64,000 bases of DNA from Azohydromonas caseinilytica. Lineage in GTDB: Bacteria > Pseudomonadota > Gammaproteobacteria > Burkholderiales > Burkholderiaceae_C. Location of the stretch: NCBI RefSeq assembly GCF_012927045.1, contig NZ_JABBFW010000001.1, forward strand, positions 1-64,000. Direction: 5' to 3'. The notes below the pieces were generated by a model. That model was not told the DNA's origin, searched no databases, and worked only from the letters and a program-made list of their open reading frames with translations. Positions 17,142 through 26,206 of this stretch are shown here, one piece after another (the first letter of the stretch is position 1; every line of letters starts with the position of its first letter). Position numbers and translations under genes: made by a program.

Positions 17142-19904
17142 ATGCCCTTGCGCCCGCCCTTTTCCGTCCGCCTGCCCTTTCCCCGGGCCATTGCCGTCGC
17201 GCTGGTGCTGCTGCTGGCGGTGGCGGCCGTGGCGCTGTGGACGCAGCGCCGCGTGGCCGATGCCGGCGAGCTGCGCCGCCACACGCTGCAGGTGCGGCTG
17301 GAGGTCGCCGCCTTCGGCAACGACGTCAAGGACCTGTCGCGCGCCGTGCGCGGCTTCACCATCAGCGGCCAGGACGACTGGCTCGAGCCCTACCGCAGCG
17401 CGCGCGAGCGGCTGCCGCAGCGGCTGCAGCGCCTGCGCGAGCTCACGGCCGGGCAGCCGGCGCAGCAGCGGCGCCTGGAGCAGCTGGGCCCGCTGCTGCT
17501 GGGCTACCTGCGCTTCGTGGACGAGCTGCTGAATGCTGCCGCCCACGAGGGCATGGCGTCCGCGCGGCAGCGCATCGCCACCGGCTCGACCCGCCACATG
17601 GTCAACGACATCGACGCCCTGCTGCACGAGCTCGACGCCGAGGAGCTGCGGCTGCTGGCGGAATACGAGCAGACGGCGCAGGACCGCACCGACCTCAACA
17701 CTGCCGTGACGATCCTGGGCAGCCTGCTGTCGCTGGGCCTGGTGGCCTGGGCCGGCGTTGCGCTGCAGCGCAACGTGGGGCGGCTGCGCGGCAGCGTCGA
17801 GCGGCTGGCGCGCGCGCGCAGCGCCGAGTCGCAGGCGATGACGCGGCTGCAGCAGACGCAGGCCTCGCTGTACGCGGCCAACGACGCGCTGCAGGCGCAG
17901 GCCGACCACCTCACCGAGCTCAACGACGCGCTGTGGCAGTGGATCGGCGGCGCGCCGGCGCGGCTGGCGGTGGCGGCGCCCAACTCGCGGCTGGACGATC
18001 CCGAGCGGCTGGCGGCGCTGCGCCGCACCGGGCTGATGGACTCCGAGCCCGAGGAGAGCTTCGACCGCTTCACGCGGCTGGCGGCGCACTCGCTGCAGGT
18101 GCCGCTGTGCCTCATCAGCCTGGTGGACGAGCGGCGCCAGTTCTTCAAGAGCGCCTACGGGCTGCCCGAGCCCTGGGCCAGCCTGCGCCAGACGCCGCTG
18201 TCGCATGCGATCTGCCAGTACGTCGTCACCTCGGGCCAGGTGCAGGAGATTGCCGACACGCGCGCCGATGCGCGGCTGCGCGACAGCCCGGCCGTCACGG
18301 AACTGGGCGTGGGGGCCTACCTGGGCGTGCCGCTGGCCACGCCCGACGGGCAGGTGCTGGGCAGCTTCTGCGTCATCGACCACCAGCCGCGCGCCTGGCG
18401 CGCGCAGGACCGCGCGACGCTGGAGCGCATCGGGCAGTCGGTGCTGGCGGGCATCGCCGTGCGCATGCAACTGCACGAGCTGGAGCGCCGCGTGGCCGAG
18501 CGCACCGCCGAGGCCAAGCGGCTGGCCGAGGCGATCCAGCATTCGCTCACCGGCTTCAGCATCGTGGACCGCCAGGGCCGCTTCACCTACGTCAACGACG
18601 CCTACGCGCACATGTGGGGCTACGCCAGCGCGCACTCGCTCATCGGCGCCGAGGTCAGCGGGCACTGCGTGGACTCCACGCTGACCGCGCGCATCGCCGC
18701 CGACCTGCACGCGCGCGGCAGCTGCCGCGTGGACTTCACGGCGCGGCGGCGCGACGGCTCCACCTTCGAGGCGCTGCTCGACGCGCACCGCACCCAGGAC
18801 GAGGGCGGGCGCGAGTTCCACATCAGCACCGTCGTCGACATCACCGAGCGCAAGCGCGCCGAGCAGGCGCTGCGCATGAGCGAGGAGCGGCTGCGCCTGG
18901 CGCTGGAGGCCGGGTGCATGGACGCCTTCGAGCTGGACCTGGTCACGGGCGTGGTGCTGCGCATCGGCAGCCTGCAGGCGGCGCTGGGGCTGGCGCTGGA
19001 GGAGCAGCACCTGCTCAAGCCCTTCCTCAAGCGCGTGCACCCCGACGACCGCTCGGCGCTGGTGGCGGCGATGGAAGGGCTGAGCCCGGCGCAGCCCTCC
19101 TACCGCGCCGAGTACCGCTTCCGCGACGGCGACGGCGACGGCGGCTGGCGCTGGCTGCTGGAGCGCTCGCAGCGCAGCTTCGGCCCCGCGGGCGAGCCCG
19201 GGCGCATCACCGGCGTGACCATGGACATCACCGAGCGCCGCCATGACGAGGAGGCCATGCGCACCTCGCTGGCGGAAAAGGAGGTGCTGCTGCAGGAGGT
19301 GCACCACCGCGTGAAGAACAACCTGCAGGTGGTCACGAGCCTGCTGCAGCTGCAGCGCCGCCAGTTGCGCGACCCGGCCACCCAGGCAGTGTTCACCGAG
19401 ACCGAGAACCGCGTGCGCGCCATGGCGCTGGTGCACCAGCGGCTGTACCAGCAGTCCACGCTGTCGTCGCTGGACTTCGCGGACTACCTGCGCAGCCTGG
19501 GCGCGCAGCTGATGCAGTCCTTCGGCAGCGAGCGCTCGGTGCGCGTGGAGTACCGGGTGAAGCCACTGCGGCTGCCGATAGGCACGGCCATCCCGCTGGG
19601 GCTGATCGTGACGGAGCTGATCACCAACGCGCTGAAGTACGCGCTGGCGCAGCGCAGCGACGGCGTGCTGGGCATCGAGCTGGCGTCGGACGGCCCGCAG
19701 GGGCTGGCGCTGAGCATCAGCGACAACGGCCCGGGGCTGCCCGCGGACTTCGACCCGACGCGCAGCGCCGGCCTGGGCATGCGGCTGGTGCAGATGCTCT
19801 CGCGCCAGATCGGCGCCACGGTGGACTTCGGCGCCAGCCCGGGCGGCGGCGCCTGCTGCCGGCTGCGCGCGCCCATCCGCAAGGAGGAGGCGGTGGTGGC
19901 GTGA
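17142..19904 (+). CDS. membrane sensor histidine kinase, CHASE3-GAF-PAS-PAS-HisKA_2
   Basis: A 920-residue sensor kinase. Membrane helices at about residues 12-30 and 188-210 flank a CHASE3-like periplasmic region. A GAF domain follows (about 285-440), then two PAS domains with PAC tails (about 465-575 and 580-705). The phosphorylation region is of the HisKA_2 type, HHRVKNNLQVV near residue 720, and the ATPase carries ELITNALKYAL and DNGPGLP. HisKA_2 kinases usually signal through receiver proteins without DNA-binding domains, matching the upstream regulator. The ligand is unknown. Confidence 0.87.
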   Translation: MPLRPPFSVRLPFPRAIAVALVLLLAVAAVALWTQRRVADAGELRRHTLQVRLEVAAFGNDVKDLSRAVRGFTISGQDDWLEPYRSARERLPQRLQRLRELTAGQPAQQRRLEQLGPLLLGYLRFVDELLNAAAHEGMASARQRIATGSTRHMVNDIDALLHELDAEELRLLAEYEQTAQDRTDLNTAVTILGSLLSLGLVAWAGVALQRNVGRLRGSVERLARARSAESQAMTRLQQTQASLYAANDALQAQADHLTELNDALWQWIGGAPARLAVAAPNSRLDDPERLAALRRTGLMDSEPEESFDRFTRLAAHSLQVPLCLISLVDERRQFFKSAYGLPEPWASLRQTPLSHAICQYVVTSGQVQEIADTRADARLRDSPAVTELGVGAYLGVPLATPDGQVLGSFCVIDHQPRAWRAQDRATLERIGQSVLAGIAVRMQLHELERRVAERTAEAKRLAEAIQHSLTGFSIVDRQGRFTYVNDAYAHMWGYASAHSLIGAEVSGHCVDSTLTARIAADLHARGSCRVDFTARRRDGSTFEALLDAHRTQDEGGREFHISTVVDITERKRAEQALRMSEERLRLALEAGCMDAFELDLVTGVVLRIGSLQAALGLALEEQHLLKPFLKRVHPDDRSALVAAMEGLSPAQPSYRAEYRFRDGDGDGGWRWLLERSQRSFGPAGEPGRITGVTMDITERRHDEEAMRTSLAEKEVLLQEVHHRVKNNLQVVTSLLQLQRRQLRDPATQAVFTETENRVRAMALVHQRLYQQSTLSSLDFADYLRSLGAQLMQSFGSERSVRVEYRVKPLRLPIGTAIPLGLIVTELITNALKYALAQRSDGVLGIELASDGPQGLALSISDNGPGLPADFDPTRSAGLGMRLVQMLSRQIGATVDFGASPGGGACCRLRAPIRKEEAVVA

Positions 19905-20010
19905 GGGGCAGCAGCGCGCCGAAGCATGAATTGATCGGAAAAGCTGGATAGTGAACGCAATGTGTGCGGGCTTTACCCAGAATTTCTGAACAATCTCCGC
20001 CGCTCTTCAC

Positions 20011-20895
20011 TCACTCCAACGCCAGCGCCTCCGCCAAGTGGGCGTACACCGCCGACACCCGGCGCAGGTGGCGCGACTCCGGGTGCGCCAGCAGCCACAG
20101 CTCGGTGCGGCAGTCGGCGACCTCGGCGCTCATCGCCTGCAGGTCGGTGCGGCCGCGCGCCAGGAACAGCGGCAGCAGCCCGACGCCCAGGCCCAGCGCC
20201 ACCAGCTCCATCACCGTCAGGATGCTGTTGACGCGGTAGACGGGCACGACCTTGGGAAAGCGGCGCCGGCGCCACAGCACCGTGGGGTGCTCGGGCAGCG
20301 CGTCGTCGGGCGCGACCCAGGGCGCGCGGCCCTCCTCCACGTCCGGCCAGCGCCACGCCGGAGCGCTCACGCCCCGGTACAGCGCCACGCGGATCGGGCC
20401 GAGCTGCCGACCCACCAGGTGCGGCGGCGGCGTGCGGGTGGCGCGCAGGGCGATGTCGGCGTCGCGCCGCGTCAGGCTGGCCAGCTCGTTGCCGGCCTGC
20501 AGCTCGTAGCCCAGCAGCGGATGGCGCTGGTGCAGTTCGCGCAGCGCCGGCGCGAGCAGGCCGTGCAGGAGGGTGTCGGTGGTAGTGATGCGCACCGTGC
20601 CCGCCACGGCTTCGGGCCGCTGCTGCAGCGCCGAGCGCGCCGCTTCCAGCGCCGACTCCAGGACTTCAGCCTGCTCGGCCAGCGTGCGCGCCAGCTCCAG
20701 CGGCGTGCAGCCGCTGCGCGAGCGCTCGAACAGCGGCTGCCCCAGCCCGCGCTCCAGCCGCTGCAGGGCGCGGAAGGCGGTGGAGGCGTCCACGCCCAGG
20801 CGCTCGGCCACGCCGTTGAGGCTGCCGGCGCGCACCAGCGCCAGCACCAGCTCCAGGTCGCCCGCGCCCAGCTTGTATTGCTTTGCTGCAGTCAT
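20011..20895 (-). CDS. LysR-family transcriptional regulator
   Basis: A 294-residue regulator. The winged-helix domain occupies about residues 8-67 (LALVRAGSLNGVAERLGVDASTAFRALQRLE) and the substrate-binding domain the rest. The helix-turn-helix reads DASTAFRALQRLE where many family members have SQPALSRQI-like text. It is divergent from a DoxX-GST pair with a 79-bp gap, the common layout in which the regulator controls the neighbour and itself. The effector is unknown. Confidence 0.88.
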   Translation of the reverse strand: MTAAKQYKLGAGDLELVLALVRAGSLNGVAERLGVDASTAFRALQRLERGLGQPLFERSRSGCTPLELARTLAEQAEVLESALEAARSALQQRPEAVAGTVRITTTDTLLHGLLAPALRELHQRHPLLGYELQAGNELASLTRRDADIALRATRTPPPHLVGRQLGPIRVALYRGVSAPAWRWPDVEEGRAPWVAPDDALPEHPTVLWRRRRFPKVVPVYRVNSILTVMELVALGLGVGLLPLFLARGRTDLQAMSAEVADCRTELWLLAHPESRHLRRVSAVYAHLAEALALE

Positions 20896-20974
20896 TGTGT
20901 GCCTCCGCGCCCATTCGCATGGCGCCGACGCAATCCTAGAGTGGCTTCACCCTGTCACTCAACGGAGTGTTGCC
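20896..20974. promoter_or_regulatory. shared intergenic promoter/operator region of the LysR gene and doxX
   Basis: This 79-bp gap must hold both promoters and the likely LysR site. I cannot place -35/-10 boxes or a clear T-N11-A palindrome with confidence; the inference is from gene layout. Confidence 0.4.
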
Positions 20975-21409
20975 ATGAACGAAGCCCCTGACTCTTCCAC
21001 CCTCGCCGCGCAGGCCGCCTGGGGCGCGACGCTGCTGCGCCTGAGCCTGGGCGTGATGTGGATGTCGCATGCGCTGCTGAAGCTGTTCGTCTTCACCCTG
21101 CCCGGCACGGCGCGGTTCTTCGAAAGCGTGGGCTATCCCGGCGCGCTGGCCTACCCGGTGTTCGCCGCCGAGTTGCTGGGCGGGCTGGCGCTGCTGCTGG
21201 GCCTGTACGCGCGGCAGGTGGCGCTGGCGCTGCTGCCGGTGATGGTGGCGGCGCTGTGGGTCCACCTGCCCAACGGCTGGGTCTTCACCAGCCCCGGCGG
21301 CGGCTGGGAATACCCGCTGTTCCTGAGCGTGGCCTCCGTCGCGCAGTGGCTGCTGGGGGATGGGGCGCTGGCGCTGCGGCGCAGCCCGCGGCTGGTGCCG
21401 GCTTTCTGA
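20975..21409 (+). CDS. DoxX-family membrane protein
   Basis: A 144-residue protein with four predicted membrane helices (about 20-40, 58-80, 85-105, 118-135). Family text includes GVMWMSHALLKLFVFT near residue 27 and a conserved GxxELLGGLALLLGLY helix. DoxX relatives are associated with thiol and redox balance. The ATG has a ribosome binding site aacggag 8 bases upstream. A glutathione S-transferase gene follows by 22 bp, consistent with a redox operon under the divergent LysR regulator. Confidence 0.8.
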   Translation: MNEAPDSSTLAAQAAWGATLLRLSLGVMWMSHALLKLFVFTLPGTARFFESVGYPGALAYPVFAAELLGGLALLLGLYARQVALALLPVMVAALWVHLPNGWVFTSPGGGWEYPLFLSVASVAQWLLGDGALALRRSPRLVPAF

Positions 21410-21431
21410 ACGCCTGGACGAGGAGACCACC

Positions 21432-22142
21432 ATGGAACGCATCGACATGAACCCGGCGTCCGAGCCGCTGGTGCTGGTCAGCCACCCGCTGTGCCCCTAC
21501 GTACAGCGCGCCGCCATCGTGCTGATGGAAAAGGGTGTGCCCTTCGAGCGCCGGGACGTGGACCTGGCGCACAAGCCGCGCTGGTTCCTGGAGCTGTCGC
21601 CGCTGGGCAAGACGCCGGTGCTGCTGGCGGGCGGCGACGCCATCTTCGAATCCGCCGTGATCTGCGAGTACCTGGACGAGACGCTGCTACCGCCGCTGCA
21701 CCCGCGCGACGCGCTACAGCGCGCCCGGCATCGCGCCTGGATGGAATTCGGCTCGGCGCTGCTCAACGCCATCGCCGCCTTCTACAACGCCCCGGACGAG
21801 GCGGCGCTGGCGGCCCGGGCGGCGGACATCCGCGCCCGCTTCGCACGGGTTGAAGCCGCGCTGGGCGACGGCCCGTGGTTCGCCGGGCCGGAGCTTGGCC
21901 TGGTGGACGCGGTGTTCGGGCCGGTGTTCCGCTACTTCGACGTGTTCGACACGATCGGGGATTTCGGGTGCCTGGAGGGGCTGCCGAAGGTGTGTGCGTG
22001 GCGGGCGGCGCTGGCGGGGCGGCCGTCGGTGCGGGAGGCAGTCGGGCCGGAGTACCCGGAGCTGCTGAGCGAATTTCTGTGGGGACGCGGGTCGGCGCTG
22101 GCGCGGCGGATGGGGGCTGGCACGCCGGTCCTCGCTGATTGA
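21432..22142 (+). CDS. glutathione S-transferase family protein
   Basis: A 236-residue protein. The thioredoxin-like domain (about residues 12-88) contains HPLCPYVQRA with a CPYV motif and the cis-proline region GKTPVLL, then ESAVICEYLDE for the glutathione contact. The helical domain follows from about 100. The text resembles the stringent-starvation/omega-like branch with an active-site cysteine, which reduces or isomerises glutathione conjugates. It is in the DoxX operon and ends two bases before the convergent helicase gene. Confidence 0.85.
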   Translation: MERIDMNPASEPLVLVSHPLCPYVQRAAIVLMEKGVPFERRDVDLAHKPRWFLELSPLGKTPVLLAGGDAIFESAVICEYLDETLLPPLHPRDALQRARHRAWMEFGSALLNAIAAFYNAPDEAALAARAADIRARFARVEAALGDGPWFAGPELGLVDAVFGPVFRYFDVFDTIGDFGCLEGLPKVCAWRAALAGRPSVREAVGPEYPELLSEFLWGRGSALARRMGAGTPVLAD

Positions 22143-22143
22143 G

Positions 22144-25100
22144 CTACACCCCGCGCAGCACGCTGAAGGCACGGAACAGCGCTGCGGGCAGCGGCACCTG
22201 CAGCCGCCACACGATGCTCATGGGCCGGTTGCCTTCGGCGGATTCCAGCGTCACGGGACCGCAGGCGCGGTAGGGATCAGCCTTGCGCTCGCGCACGAAG
22301 AGCTGGAAGCGCCAGCCGTTGACAGCGCTGTCCAGGTAGCGCCGGCCACTGGAGGTGTCCGGCCCGGCGCTGCGCTGTGTCTGCCAGTGAAAGCGCTCGG
22401 TGCTGATGGCGTAGTCCCGGTAAGCCAAGCGGTCGTGAACGACGCCTGTCTTGTCCAGCGTCACGAACAGCAGCTCGGTACGACGCGGCGCCAGGGACAG
22501 CACACCGGCCTGGAACGGCACGCGGCGCTCGGCCGTGAGCCAGCCCACGGCGGTGAGCACTTCGCGCACGCCGTAGGCGGCATGCAGGCGCAGCGGCGTG
22601 TCTTCCAGGCCCGGCACCGGCCGGTCCAGCAGGCTGCTGCGCGCCTGCAGCAACGCGGCCAGCTCGGCCAGTTCTCCGCACAGTGCCGGGTGGCGCGCCA
22701 GACGCGCGGTGAAGGCCGCGCCGCTGCCGGCCTGTGCGTGCTGCCCATCGATCTGGTAGGCCAGCATCTGGGCCTTCAGCGCCGTGCCGGCATCACTGCC
22801 GGGCAGCTGCCCGCCGGACGCTCCCACGGCGGTCATCAGGTCCAGACGTACGGGGTCGTCCACGTGCAGCAGGTCTGCAAAGCGGCGGCTGAAGTAATCC
22901 TCCTCCGGCCCCGGCTCGCCAGCCAGCAGTCCGGCATCGCGCCGCAGCGCGGTCCAGCCGCTGCGCTTGCCGTCCCGGTACACGTCCTCCAGCTCCAGTG
23001 CCTGGTCGTGGATGAAATCCGCCAACCGCACCGCCCCGCGTCCGCGCAGCGCGGCGTAGGCCTGCAGCTCGGTGCGCAGGCGGCGCCAGTTCTGCTGCAC
23101 CAGCGTGCGCAGCCCCCGCAGCACCTGCTCGCGCGTCTGGCGTTGCAGGTGGATGTGGCAACCCGGCGGCAGGCTGCCGAAGCCGCGCTCAACGGCTTCC
23201 ACCAGCGCCCGGCGCGGCAGTCCGGTCAGGCTGGAGAGCAGCCGGTCGAAGCGGAAATCGGCGCGGTGCTGGCCGACGAAGTCCAGCACCAGGCAACTCT
23301 CCTTGCCCGGCGCCAGACGCAAGCCGCGGCCGATCTGCTGCTGGAACAGGACCGGGCTCTGCGTGGGGCGCAGCAGCAGCAGCGTGTCCACCTGCGGCAG
23401 GTCCACGCCTTCGTTGTAAAGGTCCACCGTCACCAGCGCGCACAGCTCGCCGCGCGCCAGCCGCTGCGGCGCGCGGCGGCGCTCCTCGGCCGGGGTTTGG
23501 CCGGTCACGCAGGCGGCGGGCAACCCGGCCGCGTTGAGCTTGGCGGCCATGAACTCGGCGTGCTCCACCGACACGCAGAACACCAGGGCCCGCGAGCGCC
23601 GCGGATTGGCCGCCAGGCGCTGCCACTCCCGGATCACCAGGTGGGCCCGGCCGTCATTGCCCGTCACCAGCTTGCCCAGGGCCTCGCGCTCACCCGGTTT
23701 CTCCCAGGGCACCTCCGAAAAGTCGGTGTCGTCGTCGCAGGCGTAGTACTCGAAGGGCGCCAGCAGCTGCAGGTCCAGCGCATGCCACAGCCGCAGCTCC
23801 ACGGCCGGGCTGCCGTCCGGGCGCGCATCGAAATACGGCGTCAGCGGCCGTCCGTCGCTGCGCTCCGGCGTGGCCGTGAGCCCCAGCAGCAGCCGTGGCT
23901 GCACCGCCCGGGCGAAGGCGTCAAAGCGTTCGGCCGCCAGGCGGTGACATTCGTCCACCACCACCGTGTGCCAGAAGTCCGGGCCCTGGACGGCCACCAG
24001 GTCGCGGCTGCAGACGCTGTCGATGGTGGCGAAAAGGTGGTCCATCCCTTCGGGCTCACGCCCGCCAACGAGCAGCTCGCCGAAGTCCGGCTCGCGCAGC
24101 ACTTCGCGATAGGTGCGCAGCGCCTGGCGCAGGATTTCCTCGCGGTGCGCCACGAACAGCAGCCGCGGCCGCCCGCCCTCGTGGCGGCAGGTGTCGCGGT
24201 AGTCGAAAGCTGCCACCACCGTCTTGCCCGTGCCGGTGGCCGCCACCACGAGGCTGCGGCGGCGGCCGTGGGCCCGCTCCAGCGCCAGCTGCTCCAGCAT
24301 GTCCTGCTGGTAGGTCTTGGGCTGCAGGTCGAAGAACGCGGCAACGACGTTGCCGTCCTCGCCGCCGAAGGACTCGCGCCCCAGCGCCGCCGCCAGGGCG
24401 CGCCGGTGCTCGGGGTCGTCCGGGTCGTAACGCTGGAATTCGGCGTCGGCCCACAGCGTCTCGAAGTGGGCGGCGGCCCGCGCGAACAGCGCTTCCTGTG
24501 CGCGCTGCGCCAGCTTCACCGTCCACTCCAGCCCGCCGGTGAGCGCGGCGCCCGAAAGATTGGCGCTGCCCACATAGGCCGAGCCGAAGCCGCTGGCGCG
24601 GTGGAACAGCCAGGCCTTGGCATGCAGCCGCGTGCGCCGGCCGTCCAGTGACACGCGCACCTTGCAGCCGGGCAGGCGCGCCAGCTCGTCCAGCGCGCGT
24701 GCCTCCGTGGCGCCGGTGTAGGTGGTGGTGAGGACGCGGATGCGCGTGCCCGGCCGGCCCGCCGCTCCCAGCGCCGTGACCTGCTGCAGCACATCGCGCA
24801 GCTTGCGCACGCCCGACACGGTGATGAAGCTGACCAGGATGTCCACCTGGTCGGCCGAGGCCAGCTCGCGGCGGATCTCGTTGAGCAGCGAAGGCGAATC
24901 CTTGCCGGCAGTGAAAAGCCAGGGCGCGGACAGCCCCACCTCCGGCACCGGCCACGATCCGGGCGCGCCATGGCGGATCGCCGTGAGCACACGCGGCGGT
25001 GTGGCCAGCAGATCGACGGTCTCGGCCGCCTCTGCTGTGCCGCGCTCCTGCGCCAGGCGCTCGCGCAGCGTCACCAACAATGCGTTGACCAGATCGAGCT

Positions 25101-25290
25101 GGCGCAAGGCCTTGTCGGCGCCCTCACCGGAGAGCTCGTCCAGGATCGCGCCGAGCTGCCGCACCAGCTGGTCGGACAGCAGCGGGGCGGCGCTGTCTGG
25201 CAGCGCCAGGAACTCGGCGCGACGTGCATCAAGCTGCTCGGCCAGCCGCTCGGTCAGGGCCAGTTCGTAAAGTCCGTCGGGCAGGCTCAT
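22144..25290 (-). CDS. PLD-nuclease / superfamily 2 helicase / DUF3427 protein
   Basis: A 1048-residue protein with three modules. A phospholipase-D-like nuclease domain (about 150-290) carries the HKD-type half-site RLHAKAWLFH and YVGSANLSG near residues 220-240. A DEAD/DEAH helicase follows, with Walker A ATGTGKTVVAAFDY (about 350), VVVDECHRL (about 443), LTATPERSDG and QQIGRGLRLAPGK (about 653). DUF3427 fills the C-terminus (about 740-1040). This fusion is often found in defence-rich and mobile regions and is thought to act on DNA; its exact role is unproven. It begins 4 bp after a lipoprotein gene. The high GC matches the host, so it is long resident. Confidence 0.85.
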   Translation of the reverse strand: MSLPDGLYELALTERLAEQLDARRAEFLALPDSAAPLLSDQLVRQLGAILDELSGEGADKALRQLDLVNALLVTLRERLAQERGTAEAAETVDLLATPPRVLTAIRHGAPGSWPVPEVGLSAPWLFTAGKDSPSLLNEIRRELASADQVDILVSFITVSGVRKLRDVLQQVTALGAAGRPGTRIRVLTTTYTGATEARALDELARLPGCKVRVSLDGRRTRLHAKAWLFHRASGFGSAYVGSANLSGAALTGGLEWTVKLAQRAQEALFARAAAHFETLWADAEFQRYDPDDPEHRRALAAALGRESFGGEDGNVVAAFFDLQPKTYQQDMLEQLALERAHGRRRSLVVAATGTGKTVVAAFDYRDTCRHEGGRPRLLFVAHREEILRQALRTYREVLREPDFGELLVGGREPEGMDHLFATIDSVCSRDLVAVQGPDFWHTVVVDECHRLAAERFDAFARAVQPRLLLGLTATPERSDGRPLTPYFDARPDGSPAVELRLWHALDLQLLAPFEYYACDDDTDFSEVPWEKPGEREALGKLVTGNDGRAHLVIREWQRLAANPRRSRALVFCVSVEHAEFMAAKLNAAGLPAACVTGQTPAEERRRAPQRLARGELCALVTVDLYNEGVDLPQVDTLLLLRPTQSPVLFQQQIGRGLRLAPGKESCLVLDFVGQHRADFRFDRLLSSLTGLPRRALVEAVERGFGSLPPGCHIHLQRQTREQVLRGLRTLVQQNWRRLRTELQAYAALRGRGAVRLADFIHDQALELEDVYRDGKRSGWTALRRDAGLLAGEPGPEEDYFSRRFADLLHVDDPVRLDLMTAVGASGGQLPGSDAGTALKAQMLAYQIDGQHAQAGSGAAFTARLARHPALCGELAELAALLQARSSLLDRPVPGLEDTPLRLHAAYGVREVLTAVGWLTAERRVPFQAGVLSLAPRRTELLFVTLDKTGVVHDRLAYRDYAISTERFHWQTQRSAGPDTSSGRRYLDSAVNGWRFQLFVRERKADPYRACGPVTLESAEGNRPMSIVWRLQVPLPAALFRAFSVLRGV

Positions 25291-25294
25291 GAAT

Positions 25295-25960
25295 TCAGGA
25301 ATAACTCCGCGTCCATTTCACCGGCGCGAAGCGAATCAGCGGCACGGCCGGCTGCTGGGGCGAGACCAGGGCACGCGACAGGTCCAGCGCGAGGTCGCGC
25401 GCGTTGGGCCTGGGTACCGGCGTGTCGAAGTCGATGGAGAGGTGGTAGGTGCGGCCGGTGTCGCTCAGCGCCAGCTCTGGCGCCACCGGGCGGTCTGCCC
25501 AGCGGCCGCCCTCGCGTACGCGCCGGCCCTGCTCGTCCCACATGCCGAATTGAAAGCCTGCCACGCCGCCGAAGCGCTGCTGCGCCACGGCCAGCACGGC
25601 CTCGCCGGGGCGGAACACGAAGCCGGACATCGTGGGGGTGACGCTCAGCCGTACCCGCGTGCGGCCGGGCTGGTTGACCTGGTCGTAGGCCGGGCGTGGA
25701 TCGAGCACCAGCGGCAGCACGAACAAATAGACCTGCGTGTCGTACTGGCGCAGCCGGTTGTCGATGGACACGCTCAGCCGCAGGCCCGGCAGTTCGAAGT
25801 CGGGCGCTTGCAGGGCAGCACCCTCACGCTCTTGGTCGAAACCCGCAGGCGGCGCCTCGCCGATGTAGGGACGGCTCTCGACGCCGCCCTTGAAGCCGGC
25901 GCAGCCGCCCAGCAGCAGGCTGATCCAGAGGTACAGGCTCAAGCGTCGCAAGGCGGGCAT
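25295..25960 (-). CDS. lipoprotein of unknown function, coupled to the helicase gene
   Basis: A 221-residue protein. Its signal peptide ends in lipobox LLGGC (about Cys19), placing it on a membrane face. The rest is beta-rich, with two long strands-and-loop stretches (about 70-130 and 155-205), and matches no family I know. The ATG at 25960 was chosen because the signal begins there; a longer open frame exists. It ends 4 bp before the helicase start on the same strand, so the two may be co-translated, although a lipoprotein and a cytoplasmic helicase have no obvious joint task. Confidence 0.65.
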   Translation of the reverse strand: MPALRRLSLYLWISLLLGGCAGFKGGVESRPYIGEAPPAGFDQEREGAALQAPDFELPGLRLSVSIDNRLRQYDTQVYLFVLPLVLDPRPAYDQVNQPGRTRVRLSVTPTMSGFVFRPGEAVLAVAQQRFGGVAGFQFGMWDEQGRRVREGGRWADRPVAPELALSDTGRTYHLSIDFDTPVPRPNARDLALDLSRALVSPQQPAVPLIRFAPVKWTRSYS

Positions 25961-26086
25961 GGCGCGTTTGGCTGTGAAGGCAGGCGGGGCACGGACGGGA
26001 CGGGGGAACCCGGCGCTCGCGGCGCCCGCCACGCCGCCGGCGCGGCCGGGTGGCCAGCCGCGCGAACGGGAAAACGGAGGGAGATT

Positions 26087-26163
26087 TGGTAGGCCGTCGG
26101 GGGCTCGAACCCCGGACCAAAGGATTATGAGTCCTCTGCTCTGACCGACTGAGCTAACGGCCC
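26087..26163 (-). tRNA. tRNA with anticodon CAT (Met elongator or Ile2)
   Basis: A 77-nt cloverleaf on the minus strand with encoded CCA. It shows acceptor gggccgt/acggcct, the D-arm, loop CTCATAA and T-arm ggttcgagccc. The anticodon is CAT and there is no initiator-type mismatch at the first pair apart from G-T. Sequence alone does not separate elongator methionine tRNA from tRNA-Ile with lysidine; I favour Met from its place beside hrcA. Confidence 0.85.
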
Positions 26164-26206
26164 ACTGTGCAAGCTGCGGGCGCGATTGTAGGGGCGCGAC
26201 CGGGCG

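Noticed and set aside
16971-19436. An 821-residue minus-strand open frame over the histidine kinase gene.
   Set aside because: It is antisense to a gene with clear CHASE3, GAF, PAS and kinase motifs, and has a repetitive Gln/His/Arg-rich composition typical of high-GC shadows.
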